A stretch of 29,012 nucleotides of DNA, taken from assembly GCF_008831285.2 (NCBI RefSeq), contig NW_022204590.1:1-29012 (forward strand). Direction: 5' to 3'. Position 1 is the stretch's first letter, and every line of letters begins with the position of its first letter. Origin of the DNA: Nymphaea colorata (taxonomy: Eukaryota > Streptophyta > Magnoliopsida > Nymphaeales > Nymphaeaceae). This document shows positions 1-12,374 of this stretch, piece by piece. The notes beneath the pieces were generated by a model that worked only from the letters and a program-made list of their open reading frames with translations, was not told the DNA's origin and made no database searches. The translations under genes were made by a program, and so were the position numbers.

Positions 1-1243
1 AATCTTTATCCATTGGACAAAGATCATTATCATTACTCTTGTCCTCAACATGTTTATGGGATGTTTAGGAGATCACACACATGATGTCGAAAAGTGATCG
101 TAGATCCCGATCCTATACTTAAATGCAAATCCAAGTACAACTTAATATATCACGTTAGACTGTGATCTACACTCTTGTTGCAAAATCCAAATCGAACACA
201 GTCAGACTCAAGATATGAATCAGGTTAAGCGTTTTATTCAAGTCATTGGTCCCAAACCAAAACCAACACTCAAGCCGAATCGTATCAGACTTTTGATTCA
301 AACCGAGATTTTAAATCCGAGTGCAACACTTGTCCGGGTCAGGTCAGACCTCTGATCCTAATTCCCATATGCATCTTGTATCATTTGTATTGTATTCTTT
401 CTCATCAGTAATGTTGACGTATGATTGACGATTCGAGAAGTTGATTGTGACTATTTTTGAAAAATGATGTATACTTTATGAACAGTTTGTGATCTTCAAT
501 GATTTTTGATTCCTTTGCCAAGAAGATGATATAAATATTAGAATCATGGATTGGATATTTCATGTTGGAAAACTATCTTTGATGCTACCCAATCAAAGAT
601 TTTGTGTTGAATATTTCATATGTAATAATTGTACATGGAAACTAAAATCCTTCTCATTGGGGCAAAGATCATTTCATTACCTTTGACCTTTCAACTTGTT
701 TATTGGATGCTTAGGAGATCGCCACATGATGATGAAAAGTGGATTGTTGATCATGATCATAGACATAAATCAAAACGCAAGTACAACATCAAAATAGGAT
801 CATATTAGACCTGTGATCTAGACTCTACTTGCAAACACCTAAAGCCGACGGATCAGACCTCTGGTTCGGACTTGAATTACAACATCTATACGGATCAGAT
901 GAGACCCTGGTCCAAATTCAACATCTTAAAACATACTCATTCTCTAATCCAATCATAATCTCAAATCAAATCCAACACCTAAGACGATCATTAGACCTCT
1001 GATTCAATCGACATTTTATATCCGAGTTCAACAGCTTATCATATCAGATCAGACCTGATCCAAATTCCCAATATGACGTTGTGTATCGTTAGATATTCTT
1101 CTCATCCAATAATGTTGGATGTATGATTGGCGGTTCGGATGTTGATTGTGGCGATGTTAGAAAAAGAGATGTATACTATATGAACAATGGATGATATTCA
1201 ACTAGTCTTTGGACAATGTTTTCAAGAAGAGTGATATGAATGT
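1..1243. repeat. Satellite unit 0 (partial, cut by window start)
   Basis: Begins inside half A, about 90 bp after the anchor position; half B anchor at about 551. Variants such as CACACACATGATG and GATCCTATAC link its half A to the units at 22885 and 24231. It has many single-base losses relative to other copies, for example ATTGGATATTTCATG for ATTGGGATATTTCAATG and GATCGCCACATG for GATCGCCCACATG. Confidence 0.9.
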
Positions 1244-2593
1244 TTGAATCAAAGATTGGGATATTCCAACCATGGAAAATTATCTTGATGTCGCCCATTC
1301 CAAGATTTTGTATTGAATATTTCATACGTTATAATTGTACATGGAATTTGAAATCTTATCCATTGGACAAAGATCATTATCATTACTCTTGTCCTCAACT
1401 TGTTTATGGGATGTTAGAGAGATCGAAAAGTGGATCGTAGATCCGATCTACACTTAAATGCAAATCCAAGTACAACACTTGAATATGATCACGTTAGACT
1501 TGTGATCTACACTCTTGTTGCAAAATCCAAATCGAACACAGTCAGACTCAAGATATGAATCAGGTTAAGCGTTTTATTCAAGTCATTGATCCCAAACCAA
1601 AACCCAACACTCAAGCCGAATCGGATCAGACTTTTTGATTCAAACCGAGATTTAAATCCGAGTGCAACACCTTGTCCGGGTCAGGTCAGACCTCTGATCC
1701 TAATTCCCATATGGCATCTTGTATCATTTGTATGTATTCTTTCTCATCGAGTAAATGTTGGACGTATGATTGACGATTCGAGAAGTTGATTGTGGACTAT
1801 TTTGAAAAAGTGATGTATACTTTATGAACAGTTTGTGATCTTCAATGATTTTTTGGATTCCTTTGCCAAGAAGATGGATATAAATATTAGAATCATGGAT
1901 TGGGATATTTCAATGTTGGAAAACTATCTTTGATGCTACCCAATCAAAGATTTTGTGTTGAATATTTCATATGTAATAATTGTACATGGAAACTAAAATC
2001 CTTCTCATTGGGCAAAGATCATTTTCATTACCTTTGACCTTTCAACTTGTTTATTGGGATGCTTAGGAGATCGCCCACATGATGATGAAAAGTGGATTGT
2101 TGATCATGATCATAGACATAAATCAAAACGCAAGTACAACATCAAAATAGGATCATATTAGACCTGTGATCTAGACTCTACTTGCAAACACCTAAAGCCG
2201 GACGGATCAGACCTCTGGTTCGGACTCTGAATTACAACATCTATACCGGATCAGATGAGACCCCTGGTCCAATTCAACATCTTAATTAAATCATACTCAT
2301 TCTCTAATCCAAATCATAAGTCCCAAATCAAAATCCAACATAAGACGTCTGATAAATCGACATTTTTTGGTTCACAGCTTCAGGATAGTCAGACCTCTGA
2401 TCCAAATTCCCAATATGACGTTGTGTATCGTTGGTATGATATTCTTTCTCATCCAATAAATGTTGGATGTATGATTGGCGGTTCGGGATGTTGATTGTGG
2501 GCGATGTTAGAAAAAGAGATGTATACTATATGAACAATGGATGATATTCAACTAGTCTTTGGACAATGTTTTCAAGAAGAGTGATATGAATGT
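1244..2593. repeat. Satellite unit 1 (1350 bp)
   Basis: Half A at 1244, half B at 1900. Half A lacks about 14 bp around 1410-1430, where most copies read GGAGATCACCCACATG. In half B the sub-repeat stretch at 2337-2395 is scrambled and shortened, unlike most other copies. Confidence 0.9.
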
Positions 2594-3974
2594 TTGAATC
2601 AAAGATTGGGATATTCCAACCATGGAAAATTATCTTTGATGTCGCCCATTCCAAGATTTTGTATTGAATATTTCATACGTTATAATTGTACATGGAATTT
2701 GAAATCTTTATCCATTGGACAAAGATCATTATCATTACTCTTGTCCTCTCAACTTGTTTATTGGGATGTTTAGGAGATCACCCACATGATGTCGAAAAGT
2801 GGATCGTAGATCCGATCCTACACTTAAATGCAAATCCAAGTACAACACTTGAATATGATCACGTTAGACTTGTGATCTACACTCTTGTTGCAAAATCCAA
2901 ATCGAACACAGTCCAGACTCAAGATATGAATCAGGTTAAGCGTTTTATTCAAGTCATTGTCCCAAACCAAAACCCAACACTCAAGCCGAATCGGATCAGA
3001 CTTTTGATTCAAACCGAGATTTTAAATCCGAGTGCAACACCTTGTCCGGGTCAGGTCAGACCTCTGATCCTAATTCCCATATGGCATCTTGTATCATTTG
3101 TATTGTATTCTTTCTCATCGAGTAAATGTTGGACGTATGATTGACGATTCGAGAAGTTGATTGTGGACTATTTTTGAAAAAGTGATGTATACTTTATGAA
3201 CAGTTTGTGATCTTCAATGATTTTTTGGATTCCTTTGCCAAGAAGATGGATATAAATATTAGAATCATGGATTGGGATATTTCAATGTTGGAAAACTATC
3301 TTTGATGCTACCCAATCAAAGATTTTGTGTTGAATATTTCATATGTAATAATTGTACATGGAAAACTAAAATCCTTCTCATTGGGGCAAAGATCATTTTC
3401 ATTACCTTTGACCTTTCAACTTGTTTATTGGGATGCTTAGGAGATCGCCCACATGATGATGAAAAGTGGATTGTTGATCATGATCATAGACATAAATCAA
3501 AACGCAAGTACAACATCAAAATAGGATCATATTAGACCTGTGATCTAGACTCTACTTGCAAACACCTAAAGCCGGACGGATCAGACCTCTGGTTCGGACT
3601 CTGAATTACAACATCTATACCGGATCAGATGAGACCCCTGGTCCAAATTCAACATCTTAATTAAATCATACTCATTCTCTAATCCAAATCATAAGTCCCA
3701 AATCAAAATCCAACACCTAGACGACAGATGACTGATCAATCGACATATAGATTCAACGCTTATCGATCGATCAGACCTCTGATCCAAATTCCCAATATGA
3801 CGTTGTGTATCGTTGGTATGATATTCTTTCTCATCCAATAAATGTTGGATGTATGATTGGCGGTTCGGGATGTTGATTGTGGCGATGTTAGAAAAAGAGA
3901 TGTATACTATATGAACAATGGATGATATTCAACTAGTCTTTGGACAATGTTTTCAAGAAGAGTGATATGAATGT
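2594..3974. repeat. Satellite unit 2 (1381 bp)
   Basis: Half A at 2594, half B at 3272. A one-base loss (CATTGTCCCAAACC for CATTGATCCCAAACC) fuses two reading frames and creates a chance 152-codon open frame. The half B sub-repeats at 3718-3775 are degenerate, but differ from the degenerate patch in unit 1. Confidence 0.9.
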
Positions 3975-4856
3975 TTGAATCAAAGATTGGGATATTCCAA
4001 CCATGGAAAATTATCTTTGATGTCGCCCATTCCAAGATTTTGTATTGAATATTTCATACGTTATAATTGTACATGGAAATTTGAAATCTTTATCCATTGG
4101 ACAAAGATCATTATCATTACTCTTGTCCTCTCAACTTGTTTATTGGGATGTTTAGGAGATCACCCACATGATGTCGAAAAGTGGATCGTAGATCCCGATC
4201 CTACACTTAAATGCAAATCCAAGTACAACACTTGAATATGATCACGTTAGACTTGTGATCTACACTCTTGTTGCAAAATCCAAATCGAACACAGTCCAGA
4301 CTCAAGATATGAATCAGGTTAAGCGTTTTATTCAAGTCATTGATCCCAAACCAAAACCCAACACTCAAGCCGAATCGGATCAGACTTTTGATTCAAACCG
4401 AGATTTTAATCCGAGTGCAACACCTTGTCCGGGTCAGGTCAGACCTCTGATCCTAATTCCCATATGGCATCTTGTATCATTTGTATTGTATTCTTTCTCA
4501 TCGAGTAAATGTTGGACGTATGATTGACGATTCGAGAAGTTGATTGTGGACTATTTTTGAAAAAGTGATGTATACTTTATGAACAGTTTGTGATCTTCAA
4601 TGATTTTTTGGATTCCTTTGCCAAGAAGATGGATATAAATATTAGAATCATGGATTGGGATATTTCAATGTTGGAAAACTATCTTTGATGCTACCCAATC
4701 AAAGATTTTGTGTTGAATATTTCATATGTAATAATCGTACATGGAAAACTAAAATCCTTCTCATTGGGGCAAAGATCATTTTCATTACCTTTGACCTTTC
4801 AACTTGTTTATTGGGATGCTTAGGAGATCGCCCACATGATGATGAAAAGTGATTGT

Positions 4857-4868
4857 TGATCATGATCA
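4857..4868. repeat. 12-bp perfect palindrome in half B (representative copy)
   Basis: TGATCATGATCA equals its own reverse complement and contains two overlapping TGATCA sites. The same palindrome occurs in the half B copies I checked, about 200 bp after the half B anchor. The equivalent place in half A (GTAGATCCCGATCCTAC) is an imperfect dyad. Confidence 0.85.
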
Positions 4869-4906
4869 TAGACATAAATCAAAACGCAAGTACAACATCA
4901 AAATAG

Positions 4907-5200
4907 GATCATATTAGACCTGTGATCTAGACTCTACTTGCAAACACCTAAAGCCGGACGGATCAGACCTCTGGTTCGGACTCTGAATTACAACATCTAT
5001 ACCGGATCAGATGAGACCCCTGGTCCAAATTCAACATCTTAATTGAATCATACTCATTCTCTAATCCAAATCATAAGTCCCAAATCAAAATCCAACACCT
5101 AAGACGGATCAGATTAGACCTCTGATTCAATCGACATTTTATTCGAGTTCAACAGCTTATCAGGATCAGATCAGACCTCTGATCCAAATTCCCAATATGA
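4907..5200. repeat. Internal ~40-60 bp sub-repeats of half B (representative copy)
   Basis: A GATC(A/AG)..AGACC.CTG core recurs at 4907, 4961, 5005, about 5045 (degenerate), 5107 and 5164, with spacings of 54, 44, 40, 62 and 57 bp. Fuller copies read GATCAGATTAGACCTCTGAT or GATCAGATCAGACCTCTGAT, followed by CAAAT. Related but fewer cores are seen in half A at 4240, 4378 and 4433. The last copy also contains the inverted pair GGATCAG..CTGATCC (5163-5185). Confidence 0.75.
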
Positions 5201-5374
5201 CGTTGTGTATCGTTGTATGATATTCTTTCTCATCCAATAAATGTTGGATGTATGATTGGCGGTTCGGGATGTTGATTGTGGACGATGTTAGAAAAAGAGA
5301 TGTATACTATATGAACAATGGATGATATTCAACTATTCTTTGGACAATGTTTTCAAGAAGAGTGATATGAATGT

Positions 5375-6775
5375 TTGAATCAAAGATTGGGATATTCCAA
5401 CCATGGAAAATTATATTCGATGTCGCCCATTCCAAGATTTTGTATTGAATATTTCGTACGTTATAATTGTACATGGAAATTTGAAATCTTTATCCATTGG
5501 ACAAAGATCATTATCATTACTCTTGTCCTCTCAACTTGTTTACTGGGATGTTTAGGAGATCACCCACATGATGTCGAAAAGTGGATCGTAGATCCCGATC
5601 CTACACTTAAATGCAAATCCAAGTACAACACTTGAATATGATCACGTTAGACTGTGATCTACACTCTTGTTGCAAAATCCAAATCGAACACAGTCCAGAC
5701 TCTAGATATGAATCAGGTTAAGCGTTTTATTCAAGTCATTGATCCCAAACCAAAACCCAACACTCAAGCCGAATCGGATCAGACTTTTGATTCAAACCGA
5801 GATTTTGAATCCGAGTGCAACACCTTGTCCGGGTCAGGTCAGACCTCTGATCCTAATTCCCATATGGCATCTTGTATCATTTGTATTGTATTCTTTCTCA
5901 TCGAGTAAATGTTGGACGTATGATTGACGATTCGAGAAGTTGATTGTGGACTATTTTTGAAAAAGTGATGTATACTTTATGAACAGTTTGTGATCTTCAA
6001 TCATTTTTTGGATTCCTTTGCCAGATGGATATAAATATTAGAATCATGGATTGAGATATTTCAATGTTGGAAAACTATCTTTGATGCTACCCAATCAAAG
6101 ATTTTGTGTTGAATATTTCATATGTAATAATCGTACATGGAAAACTGAAATCCTTCTCATTGGGGCAAAGATCATTTTCATTACCTTTGACCTTTCAACT
6201 TGTTTATTGGGATGCTTAGGAGATCGCCCACATGATGATGAAAAGTCGATTGTTGATCATGATCATAGACATAAATCAAAACGCAAGTACAACATCAAAA
6301 TAGGATCATATTAGACCTGTGATCTAGACTCTACTTGCAAACACCTAAAGCCGGATGGATCAGACCTCTGGTTCGGACTCTGAATTACAACATATATACC
6401 GGATCAGATGAGACCCCTGGTCCAAATTCAACATCTTAATTGAATCATACTCATTCTCTAATCTAAATCATAAGTCCCAAATCAAAATCCAACACCTAAG
6501 ACAGATCATATTAGACCTCTGATTCAAATCGACATTTTATATTCGAGTTCAACAGCTTATCAGGATCAGATCAGACCTCTGATCCAAATTCCCAATATGA
6601 CGTTGTGTATCGTTGGTATGATATTCTTTCTCATCCAATAAATGTTGGATGTATGATTGGCGGTTCGGGATGTTGATTGTGGACGATGTTAGAAAAAGAG
6701 ATGTATACTATATGAACAATGGATGATATTCAACTATTCTTTGGACAATGTTTTCAAGAAGAGTGATATGAATGT
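5375..6775. repeat. Satellite unit 4 (1401 bp, V-type half A)
   Basis: Half A at 5375 is of the V type: ATTATATTCGATG and TTTCGTACG instead of ATTATCTTTGATG and TTTCATACG. Half B at 6051 has ATTGAGATATTT, a 4-bp loss in GCCAGATGG, AAGTCGATTG, and CATATATACC shared with unit 5. Confidence 0.9.
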
Positions 6776-8181
6776 TTGAATCAAAGATTGGGATATTCCA
6801 ACCATGGAAAATTATCTTTGATGTCGCCCATTCCAAGATTTTGTATTGAATATTTCATACGTTATAATTGTACATGGATATTTGAAATCTTTATCCATTG
6901 GACAAAGATCATTATCATTACTCTTGTCCTCTCAACTTGTTTACTGGGATGTTTAGGAGATCACCCACATGATGTCGAAAAGTGGATCGTAGATCCCGAT
7001 TCTACACTTAAATGCAAATCCAGGTACAACACTTGAATATGATCACGTTAGACTTGTGATCTACACTCTTGTTGCAAAATCCAAATCGAACACAGTCAAG
7101 ACTCAAGATATGAATCAGGTTAAGCGTTTTATTCAAGTCATTGATCCCAAACCAAAACCCAACACTCAAGCCGAATCGGATCAGACTTTTGATTCAAACC
7201 GAGATTTTGAATCCGAGTGCAACACCTTGTCCGGGTCAGGTCAGACCTCTGATCCTAATTCCCATATGGCATCTTGTATCATTTGTATTGTATTCTTTCT
7301 CATCGAGTAAATGTTGGACGTATGATTGACGATTCGAGAAGTTGATTGTGGACTATTTTTGAAAAAGTGATGTATACTTTATGAACAGTTTGTGATCTTC
7401 AATCATTTTTTGGATTCCTTTGCCAAGAAGATGGATATAAATATTAGAATCATGGATTGAGATATTTCAATGTTGGAAAACTATCTTTGATGCTACCCAA
7501 TCAAAGATTTTGTGTTGAATATTTCATATGTAATAATCGTACATGGAAAACTAAAATCCTTCTCATTGGGGCAAAGATCATTTTCATTACCTTTGACCTT
7601 TCAACTTGTTTATTGGGATGCTTAGGAGATCGCCCACATGATGATGAAAAGTCGATTGTTGATCATGATCATAGACATAAATCAAAACGCAAGTACAACA
7701 TCAAAATAGGATCATATTAGACCTGTGATCTAGACTCTACTTGCAAACACCTAAAGCCGGATGGATCAGACCTCTGGTTCGGACTCTGAATTACAACATA
7801 TATACCGGATCAGATGAGACCCCTGGTCCAAATTCAACATCTTAATTGAATCATACTCATTCTCTAATCTAAATCATAAGTCTCAAATCAAAATCCAACA
7901 CCTAAGACGGATCAGATTAGACCTCTGATTCAAATCGACATTTTATATTCGAGTTCAACAGCTTATCAGGATCAGATCAGACCTCTGATCCAAATTCCCA
8001 ATATGACGTTGTGTATCGTTGTTATGATATTCTTTCTCATCCAATAAATGTTGGATGTATGATTGGCGGTTCGGGATGTTGATTGTGGACGATGTTAGAA
8101 AAAGAGATGTATACTATATGAACAATGGATGATATTCAACTATTCTTTGGACAATGTTTTCAAGAAGAGTGATATGAATGT
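6776..8181. repeat. Satellite unit 5 (1406 bp, chimeric)
   Basis: The sequence just before the anchor is of V type (GTGGACGATG, CAACTATTC), but half A itself is the common type (ATTATCTTTGATG, TTTCATACG), so a switch lies at about 6735-6810. Half B at 7457 resembles that of unit 4 (AATCATTTTTTGG, AAGTCGATTG, CATATATACC). Confidence 0.9.
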
Positions 8182-9585
8182 TTGAATCAAAGATTGGGAT
8201 ATTCCAACCATGGAAAATTATATTCGATGTTGCCCATTCCAAGATTTTGTATTGAATATTTCGTACGTTATAATTGTACATGGAAATTTGAAATCTTTAT
8301 CCATTGGACAAAGATCATTATCATTACTCTTGTCCTCTCAACTTGTTTACTGGGATGTTTAGGAGATCACCCACATGATGTCGAAAAGTGGATCGTAGAT
8401 CCCGATCCTACACTTAAATGCAAATCCAAGTACAACACTTGAATATGATCACGTTAGACCTGTGATCTACACTCTTGTTGCAAAATCCAAATCGAACACA
8501 GTCCAGACTCTAGATATGAATCAGGTTAAGCGTTTTATTCAAGTCATTGATCCCAAACCAAAACCCAACACTCAAGCCGAATCGGATCAGACTTTTGATT
8601 CAAACCGAGATTTTGAATCCGAGTGCAACACCTTGTCCGGGTCAGGTCAGACCTCTGATCCTAATTCCCATATGGCATCTTGTATCATTTGTATTGTATT
8701 CTTTCTCATCTAGTAAATGTTGGACGTATGATTGACGATTCGAGAAGTTGATTGTGGACTATTTTTGAAAAATTGATGTATACTTTATGAACAGTTTGTG
8801 ATCTTCAATGATTTTTTGGATTCCTTTGCCAAGAAGATGGATATAAATATTAGAATCATGGATTGGGATATTTCAATGTTGAAAACTATCTTTGATGCTA
8901 CCCAATCAAAGATTTTGTGTTGAATATTTCATATGTAATAATCGTACATGGAAAACTAAAATCCTTCTTATTGGGGCAAAGATCATTTTCATTACCTTTG
9001 ACCTTTCAACTTGTTTATTGGGATGCTTAGGAGATCGCCCACATGATGATGAAAAGTCGATTGTTGATCATGATCATAGACATAAATCAAAACGCAAGTA
9101 CAACATCAAAATAGGATCATATTAGACCTGTGATCTAGACTCTACTTGCAAACACCTAAAGCCGGACGGATCAGACCTCTGGTTCGGACTCTGACTTACA
9201 ACATCTATACCGGATCAGATGAGACCCCTGGTCCAAATTCAACTTCTTAATTGAATCGTACTCATTCTCTAATCCAAATCATAAGTCCCAAATCAAAATC
9301 CAACACCTAAGACCGATCAGATTAGACCTCTGATTCAATCGACATTTTATATTCGAGTTCAACAGCTTATCAGGATCAGATCAGACCTCTGATCCAAATT
9401 CCCAATATGACGTTGTGTATCGTTGTTATGATATTCTTTCTCATCCAATAAATGTTGGATGTATGATTGGCGGTTCGGGATGTTGATTGTGGACGATGTT
9501 AGAAAAAGAGATGTATACTATATGAACAATGGATGATATTCAACTATTCTTTGGACAATGTTTTCAAGAAGAGTGATATGAATGT
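8182..9585. repeat. Satellite unit 6 (1404 bp, V-type, twin of unit 7)
   Basis: Half A at 8182 is V type with the extra change CGATGTTGCCC; half B begins at 8863. It shares with unit 7 CATCTAGTAAATG, GACTCTGACTTAC, and GAATCGTACTC. The two half A copies look identical apart from single bases. Confidence 0.92.
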
Positions 9586-10987
9586 TTGAATCAAAGATTG
9601 GGATATTCCAACCATGGAAAATTATATTCGATGTTGCCCATTCCAAGATTTTGTATTGAATATTTCGTACGTTATAATTGTACATGGAAATTTGAAATCT
9701 TTATCCATTGGACAAAGATCATTATCATTACTCTTGTCCTCTCAACTTGTTTACTGGGATGTTTAGGAGATCACCCACATGATGTCGAAAAGTGGATCGT
9801 AGATCCCGATCCTACACTTAAATGCAAATCCAAGTACAACACTTGAATATGATCACGTTAGACCTGTGATCTACACTCTTGTTGCAAAATCCAAATCGAA
9901 CACAGTCCAGACTCTAGATATGAATCAGGTTAAGCGTTTTATTCAAGTCATTGATCCCAAACCAAAACCCAACACTCAAGCCGAATCGGATCAGACTTTT
10001 GATTCAAACCGAGATTTTGAATCCGAGTGCAACACCTTGTCCGGGTCAGGTCAGACCTCTGATCCTAATTCCCATATGGCATCTTGTATCATTTGTATTG
10101 TATTCTTTCTCATCTAGTAAATGTTGGACGTATGATTGACGATTCGAGAAGTTGATTGTGGACTATTTTTGAAAAATGATGTATACTTTATGAACAGTTT
10201 GTGATCTTCAATGATTTTTTGGATTCCTTTGCCAAGAAGATGGATATAAATATTAGAATCATGGATTGGGATATTTCAATGTTGGAAAACTATCTTTGAT
10301 GCTACCCAATCAAAGATTTTGTGTTGAATATTTCATATGTAATAATCGTACATGGAAAACTAAAATCCTTCTATTGGGGCAAAGATCATTTTCATTACCT
10401 TTGACCTTTCAACTTGTTTATTGGGATGCTTAGGAGATCGCCCACATGATGATGAAAAGTGGATTGTTGATCATGATCATAGACATAAATCAAAACGCAA
10501 GTACAACATCAAAATAGGATCATATTAGACCTGTGATCTAGACTCTACTTGCAAACACCTAAAGCCGGACGGATCAGACCTCTGGTTCGGACTCTGACTT
10601 ACAACATCTATACCGGATCAGATGAGACCCCTGGTCCAAATTCAACTCTTAATTGAATCGTACTCATTCTCTAATCCAAATCATAAGTCCCAAATCAAAA
10701 TCCAACACCTAAGACGATCAGATTAGACCTCTGATTCAAGTCGACATTTTATATTCGAGTTCAACAGCTTATCAGGATCAGATCAGACCTCTGATCCAAA
10801 TTCCCAATATGACGTTGTGTATCGTTGGTATGATATTCTTTCTCATCCAATAAATGTTGGATGTATGATTGGCGGTTCGGGATGTTGATTGTGGGCGATG
10901 TTAGAAAAAGAGATGTATACTATATGAACAATGGATGATATTCAACTAGTCTTTGGACAATGTTTTCAAGAAGAGTGATATGAATGT
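9586..10987. repeat. Satellite unit 7 (1402 bp, twin of unit 6)
   Basis: Half A at 9586 matches unit 6 almost base for base; half B begins at 10266. A few one-base losses (TTCTATTGGGG, CAACTCTTAATTG) separate them. Its end returns to the common type (GTGGGCGATG, CAACTAGTC). Confidence 0.92.
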
Positions 10988-12374
10988 TTGAATCAAAGAT
11001 TGGGATATTCCAACCATGGAAAATTATCTTTGATGTCGCCCATTCCAAGATTTTGTATTGAATATTTCATACGTTATAATTGTACATGGAAATTTGAAAT
11101 CTTTATCCATTGGACAAAGATCATTATCATTACTCTTGTCCTCTCAACTTGTTTACTTGGATGTTTAGGAGATCACCCACATGATGTCGAAAAGTGGATC
11201 GTATCCGATTTAAATGCAAATCCAAGTACAACACTTGAATATGATCACGTTAGACTTGTGATCTACACTCTTGTTGCAAAATCCAAATCGAACACAGTCA
11301 GACTCAAGATATGAATCAGGTTAAGCGTTTTATTCAAGTCATTGATCCCAAACCAAAACCCAACACTCAAGCCGAATCGGATCAGACTTTGATTCAAACC
11401 GAGATTTTGAATCCGAGTGCAACACCTTGTCGGGTCAGGTCAGACCTCTGATCCTAATTCCCATATGGCATCTTGTATCATTTGTATTGTATTCTTTCTC
11501 ATCGAGTAATGTTGGACGTATGATTGACGATTCGAGAAGTTGATTGTGGACTATTTTTGAAAAAGTGATGTATACTTTATGAACAGTTTGTGATCTTCAA
11601 TGATTTTTTGGATTCCTTTGCCAAGAAGATGGATATAAATATTAGAATCATGGATTGGATATTTCAATGTTGGAAAACTATCTTTGATGCTACCCAATCA
11701 AAGATTTTGTGTTGAATATTTCATATGTAATAATCGTACATGGAAAACTAAAATCCTTTCATTGGGGCAAAGATCATTTTCATTACCTTTGACCTTTCAA
11801 CTTGTTTATTGGGATGCTTAGGAGATCGCCCACATGATGATGAAAAGTGGATTGTTGATCATGATCATAGACATAAATCAAAACGCAAGTACAACATCAA
11901 AATAGGATCATATTAGACCTGTGATCTAGACTCTACTTGCAAACACCTAAAGCCGGACTGATCAGACCTCTGGTTCGGACTTTGACTTACAACATCTATA
12001 CTGGATCAGATGAGACCCCTGGTCCAAATTCAACATCTTAATTAATCATACTCATTCTCTAATCAAATCATAAGTCCCAAATCAAAATCCAACACCTAAG
12101 ACGGATCAGATTAGACCTCTGATTCAAATCGACATTTTATATCCGAGTTCAACAGCTTATCAGGATCAGATCAGACCTCTGATCCAAATTCCCAATATGA
12201 CGTTGTGTATCGTTGGTATGATATTCTTTCTCATCCAATAAAGTTGGATGTATGATTGGCGGTTCGGGATGTTGATTGTGGGCGATGTTAGAAAAAGAGA
12301 TGTATACTATATGAACAATGGATGATATTCAACTAGTCTTTGGACAATGTTTTCAAGAAGAGTGATATGAATGT
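10988..12374. repeat. Satellite unit 8 (1387 bp)
   Basis: Half A at 10988, common type; half B at 11655. A loss of about 10 bp near 11203-11212 (GATCGTATCCGATTTAAATG where most copies have the GATCCCGATCCTACAC stretch) joins two frames into a chance 108-codon open frame. Several single-base losses. Confidence 0.9.

Larger units (their letters stand above)
3975..5374. repeat. Satellite unit 3 (1400 bp)
   Basis: Good representative of the repeat: half A at 3975, half B at 4655. Half B carries TAATAATCGTAC in place of TAATAATTGTAC, a variant shared with units 4 to 8. Its end reads GTGGACGATG and CAACTATTC, the variant that leads into the 'V-type' half A of the next unit. Confidence 0.92.

Noticed and set aside
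2686-3144. 152-codon + strand frame in unit 2
   Set aside because: Created by a one-base loss that fuses two frames which are separate in other copies; no recognised domain.
3975-4235. Recurrent ~86-codon open frame in every half A, and a related 75-87 codon frame in half B, with a hydrophobic stretch (IIIITLVLSTCLLGCLG)
   Set aside because: It has no ATG at the frame start (TTG). Between halves A and B most codon differences are at first or second positions, with only about five purely third-position changes in ~75 codons, the opposite of protein selection. Some copies carry stops (unit 14) or frameshifts. Conservation across units is explained by array homogenisation.
4255-4527. Second recurring frame of ~84-90 codons later in half A (..KPKPNTQAESDQTFDSNRDF..)
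   Set aside because: Start is not ATG, the frame overlaps another open frame in the same stretch, and it is interrupted or shifted between units. No domain recognised.
4968-4985. GGTTCGGACTC in half B, reminiscent of a tRNA or SINE B box (GGTTCGANTCC)
   Set aside because: It mismatches the B-box consensus at the key A, has no A box at a suitable distance and no cloverleaf or poly-A tail. It belongs to the sub-repeat family.
10988-11314. 108-codon + strand frame in unit 8
   Set aside because: Produced by a local loss of about 10 bp; not open in neighbouring units.
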